Counted from the stretch's first letter, positions 1 to 9,230 are shown. The stretch is DNA of 64,000 nucleotides from JADFQT01 sp965216025 (GCA_965216025.1 CBDCEX010000018.1:682001-746000); one strand, 5' to 3'. A program made the numbers and translations. Notes: generated from the sequence alone by a model not told the origin.

Positions 1-1113
1 CATGACTCCTACCCGGCGGGTGGAGCATGCCGTGGCGGTCTGTCCCGACTGCGGGACTCACCTGAACGGCGGATGGGTACAGCGAACTCGGGAAGTCATT
101 GAGCTACCGGTGGCTCCGGTAGAAGTGACCGAGCACGCCCTGGTAGCCCGCATCTGTCCGGTATGCCAGCGGCGCCGGCTGCCCAAAGAGGCCCTGCAGG
201 GGGTGGTTCTGGGCCAGCAGCGCCTGGGGGTCAATCTGGTAAGCCTGATGGTGACCCTGCGGGAGGAGGGACGGTTGCCCATAAGAATCATCCAATGGTA
301 CCTGGAGACCGTCCATCAGTTGCACCTGAGTGTTGGTGCCATCGTCCAGGCCGTCCATGGAGTAGCCCGTCAGGCTGAGACGGCGGTGCGAGAGGTGCTC
401 GAGCAAGTCCGCGCCAGTCCCGTGGTGCAGGGCGACGAAACCGGCTGGCGCCAGGACGGGAGCAACGGCTATGTTTGGACCTTCAGCACTCCCAGCGAAC
501 GATACTTCCTGCGTCGGGGTCGGGATAAGGGGGTGGTGGATGAGGTGCTGGATTCCTCCTTCAGCGGAGTGTTGGTCAGTGATTTCTACGCCGCCTATAA
601 CCACTACCCGGGCCTGAAGCAACGGTGCTGGGCTCATCTGCTGCGGGATATCCATGACCTGAAAGGGTTGTACCCAGAAGACGCTGGGCTGGCTCAGTGG
701 GCCGAGGCGGTTCACCAGGTCTACACGGAGGCCAAGCCCTCGGTCCTTCCCCGAGCCCAGCCAGGCCATCGCACCCAGCTAATGCTGGAGGAGAAACTAA
801 TGGTCTTGGCGCGGCCTTTCCTTAAAGATCCCCTGGCGGTTCAGGCCAAGCTCTGCCGGCGCATGGAACGGTTCATCAAGGAACTGTTTGTCTTCGTGTC
901 GGACCCAGCCGTGCCCTCAGACAACAACGCCGCCGAGCGGAGCCTGCGGCATCTGGTAACCAGTCGCAAGATCAGCGGCGGCACCCGCTCAGGGCAGGGC
1001 ACCGACAGCAAGATGACCTTGGCATCCCTCTTTGGCACCTGGCGGGCTAGAGGTCTCAATCCCCTCCTGGAATGCCGCCGGTTGCTCGCTTCCCCTCAAA
1101 TCTGAACACTTAC
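1..1113 (+). mobile_element. IS66-family element, right part (copy 1)
   Basis: The right terminus is visible: read inward it begins GTAAGTGTTCAGATTTGAGG (1113 back to about 1094), with the GTAA start typical of IS66. The left end lies outside the window. A second, nearly identical copy lies inverted at 60839-62355. Only the TnpC-type transposase is encoded; tnpA and tnpB are not seen. Confidence 0.9.
2..1105 (+). CDS. IS66 family transposase (TnpC), 5' partial
   Basis: DDE transposase of the IS66 type, lacking its N-terminus because the window starts inside the gene. The intact N-terminus is visible in the copy at about 62 kb, where some 100 residues precede the MTPTRRVEH shared by both copies; those contain a leucine-zipper-like helix. 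Visible here are a CPDCG...CPVC zinc-finger region at residues 14-55, the first catalytic Asp in VVQGDETGW (about 140-148), VSDFYAAYNHYP (about 193-204), and CWAHLLRDIHDL followed by the C-terminal DNNAAERSLR that carries the catalytic Glu. The frame is intact, unlike copy 2, so this copy may be active. The stop lies 8 bp inside the element terminus. Confidence 0.93.
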   Translation: MTPTRRVEHAVAVCPDCGTHLNGGWVQRTREVIELPVAPVEVTEHALVARICPVCQRRRLPKEALQGVVLGQQRLGVNLVSLMVTLREEGRLPIRIIQWYLETVHQLHLSVGAIVQAVHGVARQAETAVREVLEQVRASPVVQGDETGWRQDGSNGYVWTFSTPSERYFLRRGRDKGVVDEVLDSSFSGVLVSDFYAAYNHYPGLKQRCWAHLLRDIHDLKGLYPEDAGLAQWAEAVHQVYTEAKPSVLPRAQPGHRTQLMLEEKLMVLARPFLKDPLAVQAKLCRRMERFIKELFVFVSDPAVPSDNNAAERSLRHLVTSRKISGGTRSGQGTDSKMTLASLFGTWRARGLNPLLECRRLLASPQI

Positions 1114-1136
1114 CCAGAAAGGGGCAGGGTCATCTA

Positions 1137-2365
1137 AACCAAAGCTAAGGTGAAACCTACATAAAGCGAACCCGAAGAGGAGTTGCGATATTCTGTAAAA
1201 GAAGTCGAGTGGCGGTGGTGGAAGGGATGAAGGAAATAGTGCAACTCATGGAAGAGTGGCAACTCAATGTAGGTGACTTACGGGAAAGGATGTATCGAGC
1301 GCCAACACCTCGAGAGCGAGAGCGATGGCACGGGCTATGGTTGTTGGCCCAAGGGTGGTCGGCTTTCCAGGTGGCTGAGGCTTTGGACAGAGAGCCTCAT
1401 ACCATTGGAAACTGGCTGGCCAACTTTCGCCGAGGCGGGGCCCAAGGTTTGGTCTTTGAACAGACTCGGGGTTCCCCCCCGTCTTGAACTGGGGTCAACA
1501 GAACCAACTGAAGTCTGCGGTGCAAAATCCGCCTGGAGAGGCGGGAGTTGAATTGTCCAACTGGAATTGGAAAGTAGTGAGGCAATTTCTCAAGCAGAGC
1601 TTTGACCTGGGGCTGAGTCGAAGCAGTTGCTTGAACTACCTCCATCGGTTGGGCTTCGTGCTGAAGCGACCCAAGAAACGCCTCCTGAAAGCCAAGGATG
1701 AAGCGCGGAAAGCCTTCGTCCTCCAGTACAGCCAAATCCGAGAGGAGGCCCAAGAGAGTGGGGCCAAAATCTTCTTCGTAGACGAAGCCCACTTTCGGGC
1801 CGATGCCGATCTGAGGGGGAAATGGGTGCTCAAGGGAGAGCCGGCGCTGGTGGACTCTCCCAGTCCTCGGTGGGGAGAGAAGGCCTGCTACTACTCGGGA
1901 GTTTGCTTGGAGGCTGGGGAGGTGGAAGCCATGGAAATAGCCGGCAACAGCAATGCCGAGACCTCCACCGCCTTTTTACGGCAGCTAAGAGAAAAACATC
2001 CTGGACCTCTGGTAGTGATTTGGGACAATGGGCCAGCCCACCGAGGAGAAGCGATTCGCAGCTATTTGACCACCCCTGACTTGCAGCTGAGGCTGGTGGC
2101 CTTACCGACCTACAGCCCAGACTTCAATGCCGACGAAGCCGTCTGGGACTGGGCCAGGGAAGAGGTCACGACCAACGAATGCCTGGGAACAAAAGCCCAA
2201 GTCCAAGAGAAGATGAATGCATTCTTCGGCGGACTAGCTCACCGTAAGGATGAAGTGAAACATCGCTGCCGAACCCTGTTACAAGCTCGAGCCGATGCAT
2301 TGATTTTTACACCTTCCCTACCTTTGCCATCGCTGCAAAATGTAGTTCCCACCTTGGCTTTGGTT
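1137..2365 (+). mobile_element. IS630-family element, complete
   Basis: The ends are imperfect inverted repeats of about 28 bp: left AACCAAAGCTAAGGTG at 1137 and right, read inward, AACCAAAGCCAAGGTG from 2365. The element is flanked by TA dinucleotides at 1135-1136 and 2366-2367, the expected IS630 target duplication. It lies 23 bp from the end of the IS66 copy. Confidence 0.88.
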
Positions 2366-2368
2366 TAG
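1209..2368 (+). CDS. IS630 family transposase, -1 frameshift between two ORFs
   Basis: Two overlapping frames together make one IS630 transposase. ORF A (1209-1487; an ATG at 1227 is another possible start) carries the helix-turn-helix region with WLANFRRGG. ORF B (open through 2368) carries the DDE core: FFVDEAHF, VVIWDNGPAH and LPTYSPDFNADEAVWDW. The frames meet at a run of seven C (1474-1480); a -1 slip gives a continuous reading GSPPVLNWGQQ, which looks like a programmed frameshift of the kind used by other insertion sequences, though simple mutation cannot be excluded. The TAG stop (2366-2368) uses the duplicated target TA plus the next genomic base. Confidence 0.85.
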
Positions 2369-2370
2369 TT

Positions 2371-2463
2371 GTCATTGCGATGGCCGCAGGCCCGAAGCAA
2401 TCTCTCTTTTCGCTCAAGAGATTGCTTCGCTGAGTTTATCCTGAGCGGAGCCGAAGGGCTCGC
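2371..2463. repeat. dispersed palindromic repeat (GAAGCAATCT type)
   Basis: Contains GAAGCAATCTCT...AGAGATTGCTTC followed by ATCCTGAGCGGAGCCGAAGG. Related copies lie at 56577-56650 and 58917-58985. It sits between the IS630 element and the 3' end of pnp and could form a long hairpin in the convergent transcripts. The stretch 2464-2612 holds no gene; it includes AATGAAAAGGCCCTG (about 2478-2493), which matches the right end of the ISAs1 element at 6933. Confidence 0.6.
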
Positions 2464-2612
2464 GAAGACAGTGAGAACAATGAAAAGGCCCTGAGAAAGG
2501 GGCGGGCTTTGTGCCTACCCCTTTCTAGTTACACCGCTGAAATAGCTCCCATTAAATAACTCCGGGGCAGCCGGTTGTGCCAGTCCCCGAGAGTGGGATT
2601 AGCCGAGTGTAA

Positions 2613-4979
2613 TTAGCGCGGTTGAGCGCCGCTGCCTCCCAGGAAGGTTCGTTCCGACGTTCCCCCGCCGCCGGGTCTGGGACCTCCGGGTCTGGGACCT
2701 CCGGGTCTGGGACCTCCCGGCCTGGAGTTTCCGCCGGGTCTGGGTCCACCCGGGCCCGGCCGCCGTCCCCGGTCTCCAGAGTTGAACCCACCCCGTCCGC
2801 CGGGACCGCCCCCGGGTCGGGGCCGCTCTCGATCCCGGTCCGGGAAGGGTGGACGAGATTGCTGGGGCCGGGGAGCACCGCCGGACGGGGCATCGCCGTT
2901 GCCGCCAAACAAGGCTCTCCGGGAGAGGTTGACCCGTCCCATTGAGTCGATTTCCTGAATCATCACGGTTATTTCCTGGCCCATCTGCGGTTCGCCTTCC
3001 ATGTCGCCCATCTCTTCAGTGCGCAGCAGGCCGTCCTTGCCGGGCAGGAGCTCGACGAAGGCGCCGAAGTTGGTGATGCGGGCGATCTTCCCGGTCATAA
3101 TATCTCCCACCACCAGGTCCCGAGTCAGGCCTTCGATCTTGTTGCGAGCCAGGTCTAGCATGGCCTGGTCGGAGGAGCCTATGGTGACCCCGCCGTCGTC
3201 AGCCACATCTATGGAGGCGCCGGTTTCTTCGATGATTGCACGGATTACCCTACCGCCGGGACCGATCACCAGCCCAATCTTCTCTACCGGAATCTGGACC
3301 CGAATCATCTTGGGAGCGTAGGGGCTCATCTGCTGGCGAGCTTGGGAGATGGTCTGATTCATCTTGTCCAGGATGAACAGCCGTCCCACTCTGGCCTGCT
3401 CCAGCGCTTCCTTTAGCATATCGGTGGTGAGTCCGGTGAATTTGATGTCCATCTGGAGGGCGTTTATGCCCTGGGCGGTCCCGGCGACTTTGAAATCCAT
3501 GTCACCCAGGAAGTCTTCAATGCCCTGAATATCGCTGAGGATAGCGTATTCCCCATCGGTATTGGTAACCAGACCCATGGCTATACCGGCCACCGGCGCC
3601 TTCATCGGAACGCCGGCGTCCATCAGCGCCATCGAGGTGCCGCAGACACTGCCCATGGAGGTGCTGCCGTTGGAACCCAGGCATTCGGAAACCACCCGGA
3701 TGGCGTAAGGAAATTCCTCTTCGTCGGGCAGCGCGGCCAAAATAGCCCTCTCCGCCAACGCTCCGTGGCCGATCTCCCGCCGGCCCGGTGAGCCTACCCG
3801 GCGTGCCTCTCCGGTGGAATAAGGAGGGAAGTTATAGTGGTGCATGAACCGCTTGGTGCCGTCGGGGCCCACCGTATCCAAGGTCTGCTTCATAGTTAAG
3901 GACGCCAGGGTGGCGACGGAGAGAACCTGAGTTTGCCCTCGGGTGAACAGGCCGGAGCCGTGGGTTCGCGGTAGCGTACCTACTTCACAAGTAATTGGCC
4001 GAATTTCTTCCCTGGCGCGCCCATCGGGACGAACGCCCTGATGTAATATACGGCTGCGGACTTCACCCTTCAGTACATTCTTAAAGCCTTCGGCAATTTT
4101 CTGAGCTGAGTAGCTGTCGGCCAGGTGTTCCCGAACCTCTTCTTCCAAGCTGTCCAGACCCTCATCCCGCTCGGCTTTGAAAGCGTTCCGGCCCAGAACC
4201 TCTTGCATTCGCTCCACAACCAGCGCCTTGATCTGGTTCTGAATCTCTACCGTTTCCTCCGCGTCTCCGGCTAGCACTAGCTTGGGTTTGCCAACTTGGC
4301 CGGCCAGCTCCTGAATCAGGGAAATTATTACCTGATTGGCTTCTCGGGCTTGCCGTATGCCCTCCAGGATCACCTCTTCCGAGACATCGTTGGAACCCGC
4401 CTCCACCATGATTATGGCATAGTCAGTGCTGGAGACAACCATGTTCAGCTGGCTTTCGCTGATTTCCTGATAAGTAGGATTGATGATGTACCGGCCGTCC
4501 TTGTAGGCCACCCGGCAGGACCCAATGGGACCCTCAAAGGGTATTTGGGAGATAGACAAAGCGGCGGATGTGCCAACCATGCCCAGAATCTCCGCTGGAT
4601 GCTCCGGATCGGCGGACAGGACGGTGAGTATTATCTGTACGTCGTTGTGAACTCCTTTCGGGATAAGGGGTCGGATGGAGCGGTCGGTCAGCCGGCAGGC
4701 CAGGATGGCCTCCTGACCGGGCCTTCCCTCCCGCCGGAAAAAGCTGCCTGGGATCTTTCCGGCAGAGTAGAGACGTTCCTCATATTCCACCGTCAGGGGC
4801 AGGAAGTCGATATCCGGGCGGGCCTTGTCCGACATTACGGCGGTAGCCAGCACGATAGTGTCGCCCCGCCGCACGGTAACCGAGCCGTGTGCCTGCAGGG
4901 CCAGCTTGCCGGTTTCGATGATTATTGGCTGGTCACCAACCAGCCTCTGGATAACTAATGGAGATGCAATAGTAGACAT
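2613..4979 (-). CDS. pnp: polyribonucleotide nucleotidyltransferase (PNPase)
   Basis: 3'-5' phosphorolytic exoribonuclease, a trimeric core component of RNA decay. The 788 residues show the usual order: RNase PH domain 1 (about 15-145), helical linker, RNase PH domain 2 (about 315-550, with GRREIGHGALAERA), a KH domain with GLVIGPGGRVIRAI (about 565-580) and an S1 domain (about 625-695, ITNFGAFVELLPGKDG). The tail of about 90 residues is unusually rich in Gly, Pro and Arg and includes repeated GGPRPG units, probably a disordered RNA-contact region; many PNPases end soon after S1. It lies downstream of rpsO with a 104-nt gap, the classical rpsO-pnp arrangement, where PNPase expression is often self-controlled through the leader. 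The start is ATG at 4979. Confidence 0.98.
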   Translation of the reverse strand: MSTIASPLVIQRLVGDQPIIIETGKLALQAHGSVTVRRGDTIVLATAVMSDKARPDIDFLPLTVEYEERLYSAGKIPGSFFRREGRPGQEAILACRLTDRSIRPLIPKGVHNDVQIILTVLSADPEHPAEILGMVGTSAALSISQIPFEGPIGSCRVAYKDGRYIINPTYQEISESQLNMVVSSTDYAIIMVEAGSNDVSEEVILEGIRQAREANQVIISLIQELAGQVGKPKLVLAGDAEETVEIQNQIKALVVERMQEVLGRNAFKAERDEGLDSLEEEVREHLADSYSAQKIAEGFKNVLKGEVRSRILHQGVRPDGRAREEIRPITCEVGTLPRTHGSGLFTRGQTQVLSVATLASLTMKQTLDTVGPDGTKRFMHHYNFPPYSTGEARRVGSPGRREIGHGALAERAILAALPDEEEFPYAIRVVSECLGSNGSTSMGSVCGTSMALMDAGVPMKAPVAGIAMGLVTNTDGEYAILSDIQGIEDFLGDMDFKVAGTAQGINALQMDIKFTGLTTDMLKEALEQARVGRLFILDKMNQTISQARQQMSPYAPKMIRVQIPVEKIGLVIGPGGRVIRAIIEETGASIDVADDGGVTIGSSDQAMLDLARNKIEGLTRDLVVGDIMTGKIARITNFGAFVELLPGKDGLLRTEEMGDMEGEPQMGQEITVMIQEIDSMGRVNLSRRALFGGNGDAPSGGAPRPQQSRPPFPDRDRERPRPGGGPGGRGGFNSGDRGRRPGPGGPRPGGNSRPGGPRPGGPRPGGPRPGGGGTSERTFLGGSGAQPR
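2671..2715. repeat. 15-bp tandem repeat in the pnp tail, 3 copies
   Basis: Three perfect copies of CCGGGTCTGGGACCT, in frame with pnp, encode successive GPRPG units on the minus strand. The length is a multiple of three, so copy-number change would alter only tail length. Confidence 0.85.
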
Positions 4980-5083
4980 GATAAAAGGTAAGTTACCTCA
5001 CAGCTAAAATAGAAGGTGAGTCAGAATTGGTTAGCTTGGACAAAGAACGGGGATGGGTCTAGGGCTGGAACACGGTTGGGCAA

Positions 5084-5350
5084 TTAGCGGCGTAACCCCA
5101 ACCTGGTTATCAAAGTCTGATAGCGGTTAACGTCTTCCTTGGTCAAGTAGTTGAGCAGTCTGCGGCGCTTGGAGACCAAGGTCACCAGACCTCGGCGGGA
5201 GTGGACGTCCTTCTTGTGGACTCGAAGATGGTCGGTTATTTGTTTGATTCTCTCGGTTATTACCGCTACCTGTACTTCTGTGGAGCCGGTGTCGTTCTCG
5301 TGGACTCGGTATTCCTCAGTAATCCTTTGCTTCGTTACACCATCCAGCAT
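5084..5350 (-). CDS. rpsO: 30S ribosomal protein S15
   Basis: Primary 16S rRNA-binding protein of the small-subunit platform. It has 88 residues, the normal bacterial length, with the family signature HKKDVHSRRGLVTLVSKRRR (about 45-64) and LLNYL following. It starts at ATG 5350. It is transcribed ahead of pnp on the minus strand, a conserved bacterial pairing. A sigma70-like promoter lies 44-72 nt upstream. Confidence 0.98.
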   Translation of the reverse strand: MLDGVTKQRITEEYRVHENDTGSTEVQVAVITERIKQITDHLRVHKKDVHSRRGLVTLVSKRRRLLNYLTKEDVNRYQTLITRLGLRR

Positions 5351-5393
5351 TGGCCACGCTTTACCTTATCTCTGTTCATCTTCACTCCGGGGC

Positions 5394-5422
5394 ATTATAG
5401 CACAGGACTATTTTGCAGACAA
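5394..5422 (-). promoter_or_regulatory. sigma70-like promoter of rpsO-pnp
   Basis: On the minus strand TTGTCT (5422-5417), a 17-nt spacer, then a perfect TATAAT (5399-5394), placed 44 nt before the rpsO ATG. The remainder, 5423-5633, holds no gene. Confidence 0.6.
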
Positions 5423-5660
5423 CGAATTTGCCATGCACACAGGGCAATCGCGTCTAAAACTGCCTTTTCGAACTTCGGTACAGAAGGCTAGCGAATGGTA
5501 GATATTCCGATGCTTTCCCAGCTATTTTGACTATAACACGTAAAGATCGAAAGACTTCCGGGACTCGTCAGACCCCAAAGAGCCACTGTCCCAAACCTGG
5601 GGGCGATTAAGACGCGATTGCCCTGCCCATGCACAACCGCCTTTTCATTTTCTCAAAATA

Positions 5661-5711
5661 TATAAAGTTATTACCAGATTTTAAGCAAAATAGTATAAAG
5701 TTATTACCAGA
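5661..5711. repeat. 18-bp direct repeat before the ISAs1 transposase
   Basis: TATAAAGTTATTACCAGA occurs twice (5661-5678 and 5694-5711), 33 bp apart, just upstream of the transposase start. The AT-rich repeats could be transposase-binding or promoter sites. Confidence 0.75.
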
Positions 5712-5722
5712 GGGAGGGGAGG

Positions 5723-6923
5723 ATGATGACTTTGAGAGAAACGCTGGATTTGGTGCCTGACTTCCGGAGTAGCCAAGGGCGACGCCACTCTTTGGGGGCG
5801 ATCCTGGCCTTGGCCACCTGTGCCATGCTGTGCGGCGCCCGCAGCTTATACGCCATAGCTCAATGGGGGCGGGACCAAGGGGGTGCTACGGCGCAGCTTT
5901 TGGGGTTCAGCCAGGAGAAGACACCCTGCGTGGCCACCCTCCACCGGGTGTTCAAGGGCCTGGACGTGGCGGCCTTTGAGGCAGAAGTCGGCAACTGGCT
6001 GGCAAATAGCGGGGTAGAGGCGGATGACCCCCTGTCCCTGGACGGGAAAACCTTGCGAGGGGTCCACGGCCAAGAGATACCCGGGGTCCATCTGGTGTCG
6101 GCCTACGCTAGCCGCGCTGGGGCAGTGCTGGCGCAGGTAGCTGCGCCGGGCAAAGGGGAAGAATTGGCGGCGGTCAAAGAAGTATTGGGCCAGGTACCCC
6201 TGAAGGGTCGGGTAGTAGTGGCTGATGCCTTACTGACCCAACGGAAAGTCTGTGAGCAGATTGTGGCAGGCGGCGGAGAGTATCTGCTGCCAGTTAAAGA
6301 GAATCAGCCCACCTTGCGCCGAGACCTGGAGGTGGCTTTTTCCCCTGCTAGGAACTGAGAGGGCTGGTGGCCCAACCGTACCTCCCTGGCTGGCAGCGGA
6401 GTGGCGAGCACGCGGGGCCAAGCTGACGGTCTGGGCCGATGCTCCAGTAAAGCGGCGTCATGGGCGGCTGGAGCGGCGAGAGTTGTGGGCCTTGGCCGAC
6501 CCAGAGCTAAATGGCTACGTGGGCAGCGCTGGGACGGTCGGGGAAGCGTGGCCGCATCTGCAACAGGTGTGTCGGCTAGAGCGCCAGCGGGTCGTGAAGG
6601 GCAAGAAACAGGTGGCTGTGAGCTATGCAATTAGCAGTCTCCCAGCCACTGATGCCGATGCCAGGCGATTGTTGAGCCTTTCCCGTGGGCACTGGGGCAT
6701 CGAGAACCGCCTCCACTGGGTACGGGATGTGACCTTCGACGAGGACCGCTCTCAGGTGCGCACTGGGGCCGCCCCACAGGTTCTGGCGGGCCTGCGGAAC
6801 CTGGTCATCAGCTTGGTACGTCGGGCTGGGCATTCCAACGTAGCCGCTGCCCTACGCCGCCACAATGCCCATCTCAGCGAAGCTTTCGACATGATGGGCT
6901 TTACCTACCAGGCAGGAGAATGA
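5723..6923 (+). CDS. ISAs1 family transposase, +1 frameshift
   Basis: H-repeat/ISAs1-type DDE transposase. ORF A (5723-6358) has the ISAs1 N-terminal domain (LDLVPDFRSSQGRRHSLGAI) and LSLDGKTLRGVHG, which carries the first catalytic Asp, with LPVKENQPTLRRDLE near its end. ORF B (open from 6252, ending 6923) carries WGIENRLHWVRDVTFDED with the C-terminal Glu. The frames should join near GCTTTTTCCCC (about 6336-6346), a +1 shift; a run of T5C4 is the likely slip point, but decay is equally possible. The start ATG 5723 has a strong GGGAGGGGAGG ahead of it. The joined product would be about 400 residues, normal for the family. Confidence 0.8.
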
Positions 6924-6944
6924 AAAGGCCCTGGTACCGAATGG

Positions 6945-6973
6945 TTGCAATTAGTGTATGCCAGGTATATATT
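6945..6973 (+). promoter_or_regulatory. putative promoter of the zinc-ribbon gene
   Basis: TTGCAA (6945-6950), 17-nt spacer, TATATT (6968-6973), in an AT-rich patch just after the ISAs1 end and about 120 nt before the GTG start. Confidence 0.4.
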
Positions 6974-7096
6974 ATATTCGGCACAAGATAGGTAACCTGT
7001 GGTGATACCTGCTATCCGCACCAATTGGGCCGTTTGTATCCGGAATTGGTTGACCTACTGAGCCATAAAGAATCATCGACTCAAGGAGGTCGACCA

Positions 7097-7402
7097 GTGG
7101 CACTATCCGACAAAACCCTAGTATGCGCAGATTGTGGGGGTGAATTTATATTCACCGCGGGGGAGCAGGAGTTCTTCAATTCCCGCGGGTTCGTCAATGA
7201 ACCCAAGCGATGCCAGCCCTGCCGCTCATCCCGGCGCAATCAAGAAAGGGGAGGCTGGGGTGATGGTCCCCGGGAAATGCACCCAATCACCTGCGCCCAG
7301 TGTGGCGCAGATGCTATGGTACCCTTCCGCCCTCGGGGGGATCGCCCAGTTTATTGCAGCGATTGTTTCAGCCAGAACCGGAACACGGGCAGCCAATACT
7401 AA
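7097..7402 (+). CDS. small double zinc-ribbon protein
   Basis: Protein of 101 residues with two CxxC-paired zinc ribbons. The first is LVCADCGGEF...RCQPCR and the second ITCAQCGADA...VYCSDC. The family (zinc-ribbon proteins of the zf-trcl type) is widespread and functionally undefined; some members sit near cold-shock or translation genes. GTG 7097 is chosen as start because a near-perfect Shine-Dalgarno AAGGAGGT (7083-7090) lies 6 nt upstream; the open frame extends further but without such a site. It is a single-gene unit with its own promoter and a strong terminator. Confidence 0.85.
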   Translation: MALSDKTLVCADCGGEFIFTAGEQEFFNSRGFVNEPKRCQPCRSSRRNQERGGWGDGPREMHPITCAQCGADAMVPFRPRGDRPVYCSDCFSQNRNTGSQY

Positions 7403-7420
7403 CAGCCGATTAGCCTAATT

Positions 7421-7458
7421 GAGAAAGGGCCGGTAGAAATGCTGGCCCTTTCTCTTTA
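7421..7458 (+). terminator. intrinsic terminator after the zinc-ribbon gene
   Basis: Perfect 11-bp stem GAGAAAGGGCC (7421-7431) / GGCCCTTTCTC (7444-7454) with a short T-rich tail. Confidence 0.85.
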
Positions 7459-7523
7459 CCCCATCCCCAACCCCTTTTCAGCTTCATTTTCACTCTCCAA
7501 GTCCCTGGTCGCAGACTCCTTTG

Positions 7524-7553
7524 TTGAACCCTTGTCCTAACAACCGTTACAAT
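7524..7553 (+). promoter_or_regulatory. putative promoter of the menaquinone block
   Basis: TTGAAC (7524-7529), 18-nt spacer, TACAAT (7548-7553). This lies about 160 nt before the UbiD-like gene; the stretch 7460-7715 shows no other feature. Confidence 0.4.
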
Positions 7554-7715
7554 GGCCCGGTTCAGCAGTTCCCGGTACAGGAGTCTGGTGGGTAGCGGCA
7601 AACCTGTTGATTACATGAGACGGGATTCCCGAAGATTTTTAAACAAATGTCAGTATGAATCGCGTAGGGGTAGGCATGGAGGTCCATGTAGCTCCTACCT
7701 TGGCTTTGCTATAGG

Positions 7716-9179
7716 ATGAAATTTAAAGACCTGCGTGAGTTCATTTCCTTTTTGGAAGAGAAGGGAGAACTATGCCGGGTGAAGACATCGGTTAGCTGCG
7801 AGTTGGAGATCACCGAAATCGCCGACCGCTCCGTCAAGGCCGGAGGTCCGGCGCTGCTCTTCGAGAATGTCGACGGGTACCGGCTGCCGGTACTGATCAA
7901 CCTCTTCGCTTCGGAGCAGCGCATGGCCTGGGCGCTGGGGGTAGAGCGGTTGGACGACCTCACTCAACGTATTCAGGGCTTGCTGGGGTTGTTGCAGGGG
8001 CCGCCGCCGGGGTTGATCAACCGCCTCCGGACCTTGGGGCAGTTGGTCCATATGGGCTCCTTCCAACCCAAGACGGTGCGAAATGCACCCTGCCAGCAGG
8101 TGGTGCACTCTGAAGCAGAGGTAGACCTGTTCCAGTTTCCAATCCTGAAATGCTGGCCTCTGGACGGCGGGAAGTACATAACCCTGCCGTTGGTAATCAC
8201 CAAGGACCCGGAAACCGGGGTTCAGAACTACGGTATCTACCGCCTGCAAGTCTACGATGCCCGCACTACCGGCATGCATTGGCAGACCCACAAAGTCGGG
8301 GCGTCCCACTATCGGGCCAACCAGGGTCGGGGAGATGCCCGCATGGAGGTGGCGGTGGCCCTGGGCGGAGACCCGGCCACCATCTGGACCGGATCGGCTC
8401 CTCTTCCGCCGGGTCTGGATGAAATGGCCCTGGCCGGCTTCATTCGGGAAGAGGGGGTGGAATTGGTGCGGGCCAAAACGGTGGATCTGCTGGTGCCGGC
8501 CCAGGCGGAGATTGTCCTAGAGGGCTACGTTACCCTGGGGGAAGAGCGCCCTGAGGGTCCCTTTGGCGATCACACGGGCTACTACTCGCTGGAGGATGAC
8601 TACCCGGTGTTTCACGTTACCACCATCACGCGGAGGAGGGACCCCATCTACCCTACCGCCGTGGTGGGCCGGCCCCCCATGGAAGATTACTATATGGGTA
8701 AGGTCACCGAACGCATTTTTATGCCAATGATCAAGCTGATCCTGCCCGAGGTGGTGGATATAAACATGCCGGCGGAGGGTATCTTCCACAACTTGGTGCT
8801 GGTTTCAATAAAAAAGGAGTACCCCGGTCACGCCAGGAAGGTGATGTATGGCCTCTGGGGCTTAGGGCTGATGAGCCTGGCTAAGACCATAGTAGTGGTC
8901 GATCACTTTGTTGACGTTCAGAACCCTTCCGAAGTGGCCTGGCGCGTGGCCAACACGTTTAACCCCAGCCGAGATCTGGTGGTGGTGGAGGGACCCCTGG
9001 ACGACCTGGACGTAGCCTCCGCCAGCGCCAAATTCGGCGGCAAGCTGGGTATCGACGGGACCCAGAAGATGGCCCAAGAGGGCTACCAGGGAGAGTGGCC
9101 TCCCGACATATTGATGACCCCGGAAATCAAAAAGCTGGTTGACTCGAAATGGCCGGAATACCAGATAAAAACCCGATGA
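7716..9179 (+). CDS. UbiD family decarboxylase (MqnL-like)
   Basis: Prenylated-FMN-dependent decarboxylase, expected to remove the carboxyl group from the (prenylated) naphthoate intermediate of menaquinone synthesis. The 487 residues match the family length. Family marks are LRVKEFISFL-like KFKDLREFISFL at the start, PALLFENVDGY (about 44-54) and the strongly conserved PEGPFGDHTGYY (about 279-290). It heads a run with a UbiA-like prenyltransferase, a UbiX-like flavin prenyltransferase (which makes the prFMN cofactor) and MenG, and mqnA occurs at 24.3-25.0 kb, so a futalosine-pathway role (MqnL) is the best guess. Ubiquinone or aromatic-acid decarboxylases are alternatives that sequence alone cannot rule out. 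Confidence 0.88.
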   Translation: MKFKDLREFISFLEEKGELCRVKTSVSCELEITEIADRSVKAGGPALLFENVDGYRLPVLINLFASEQRMAWALGVERLDDLTQRIQGLLGLLQGPPPGLINRLRTLGQLVHMGSFQPKTVRNAPCQQVVHSEAEVDLFQFPILKCWPLDGGKYITLPLVITKDPETGVQNYGIYRLQVYDARTTGMHWQTHKVGASHYRANQGRGDARMEVAVALGGDPATIWTGSAPLPPGLDEMALAGFIREEGVELVRAKTVDLLVPAQAEIVLEGYVTLGEERPEGPFGDHTGYYSLEDDYPVFHVTTITRRRDPIYPTAVVGRPPMEDYYMGKVTERIFMPMIKLILPEVVDINMPAEGIFHNLVLVSIKKEYPGHARKVMYGLWGLGLMSLAKTIVVVDHFVDVQNPSEVAWRVANTFNPSRDLVVVEGPLDDLDVASASAKFGGKLGIDGTQKMAQEGYQGEWPPDILMTPEIKKLVDSKWPEYQIKTR

Positions 9180-9230
9180 TAATCCCCGGCAGGTCCGGGA
9201 TGAAGTCCGCTAAATCTATTGCTGGGGGTC

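Larger units (their letters stand above)
5634..6933 (+). mobile_element. ISAs1-family element
   Basis: The right end read inward is CAGGGCCTTTTCATTCTCC (6933-6915). A similar but imperfect left end CAACCGCCTTTTCATTTTC begins near 5634. No convincing target duplication was found, so the left boundary is approximate. The right terminus also occurs alone near 2478-2493. Confidence 0.6.

Noticed and set aside
2478..2493. Isolated copy of the ISAs1 right end
   Set aside because: Matches AATGAAAAGGCCCTG but no element surrounds it; possibly a relic or coincidence, too short to call.
5581..5640. Target duplication of the ISAs1 element
   Set aside because: No matching direct repeat was found at the two boundaries, so the left end is uncertain.
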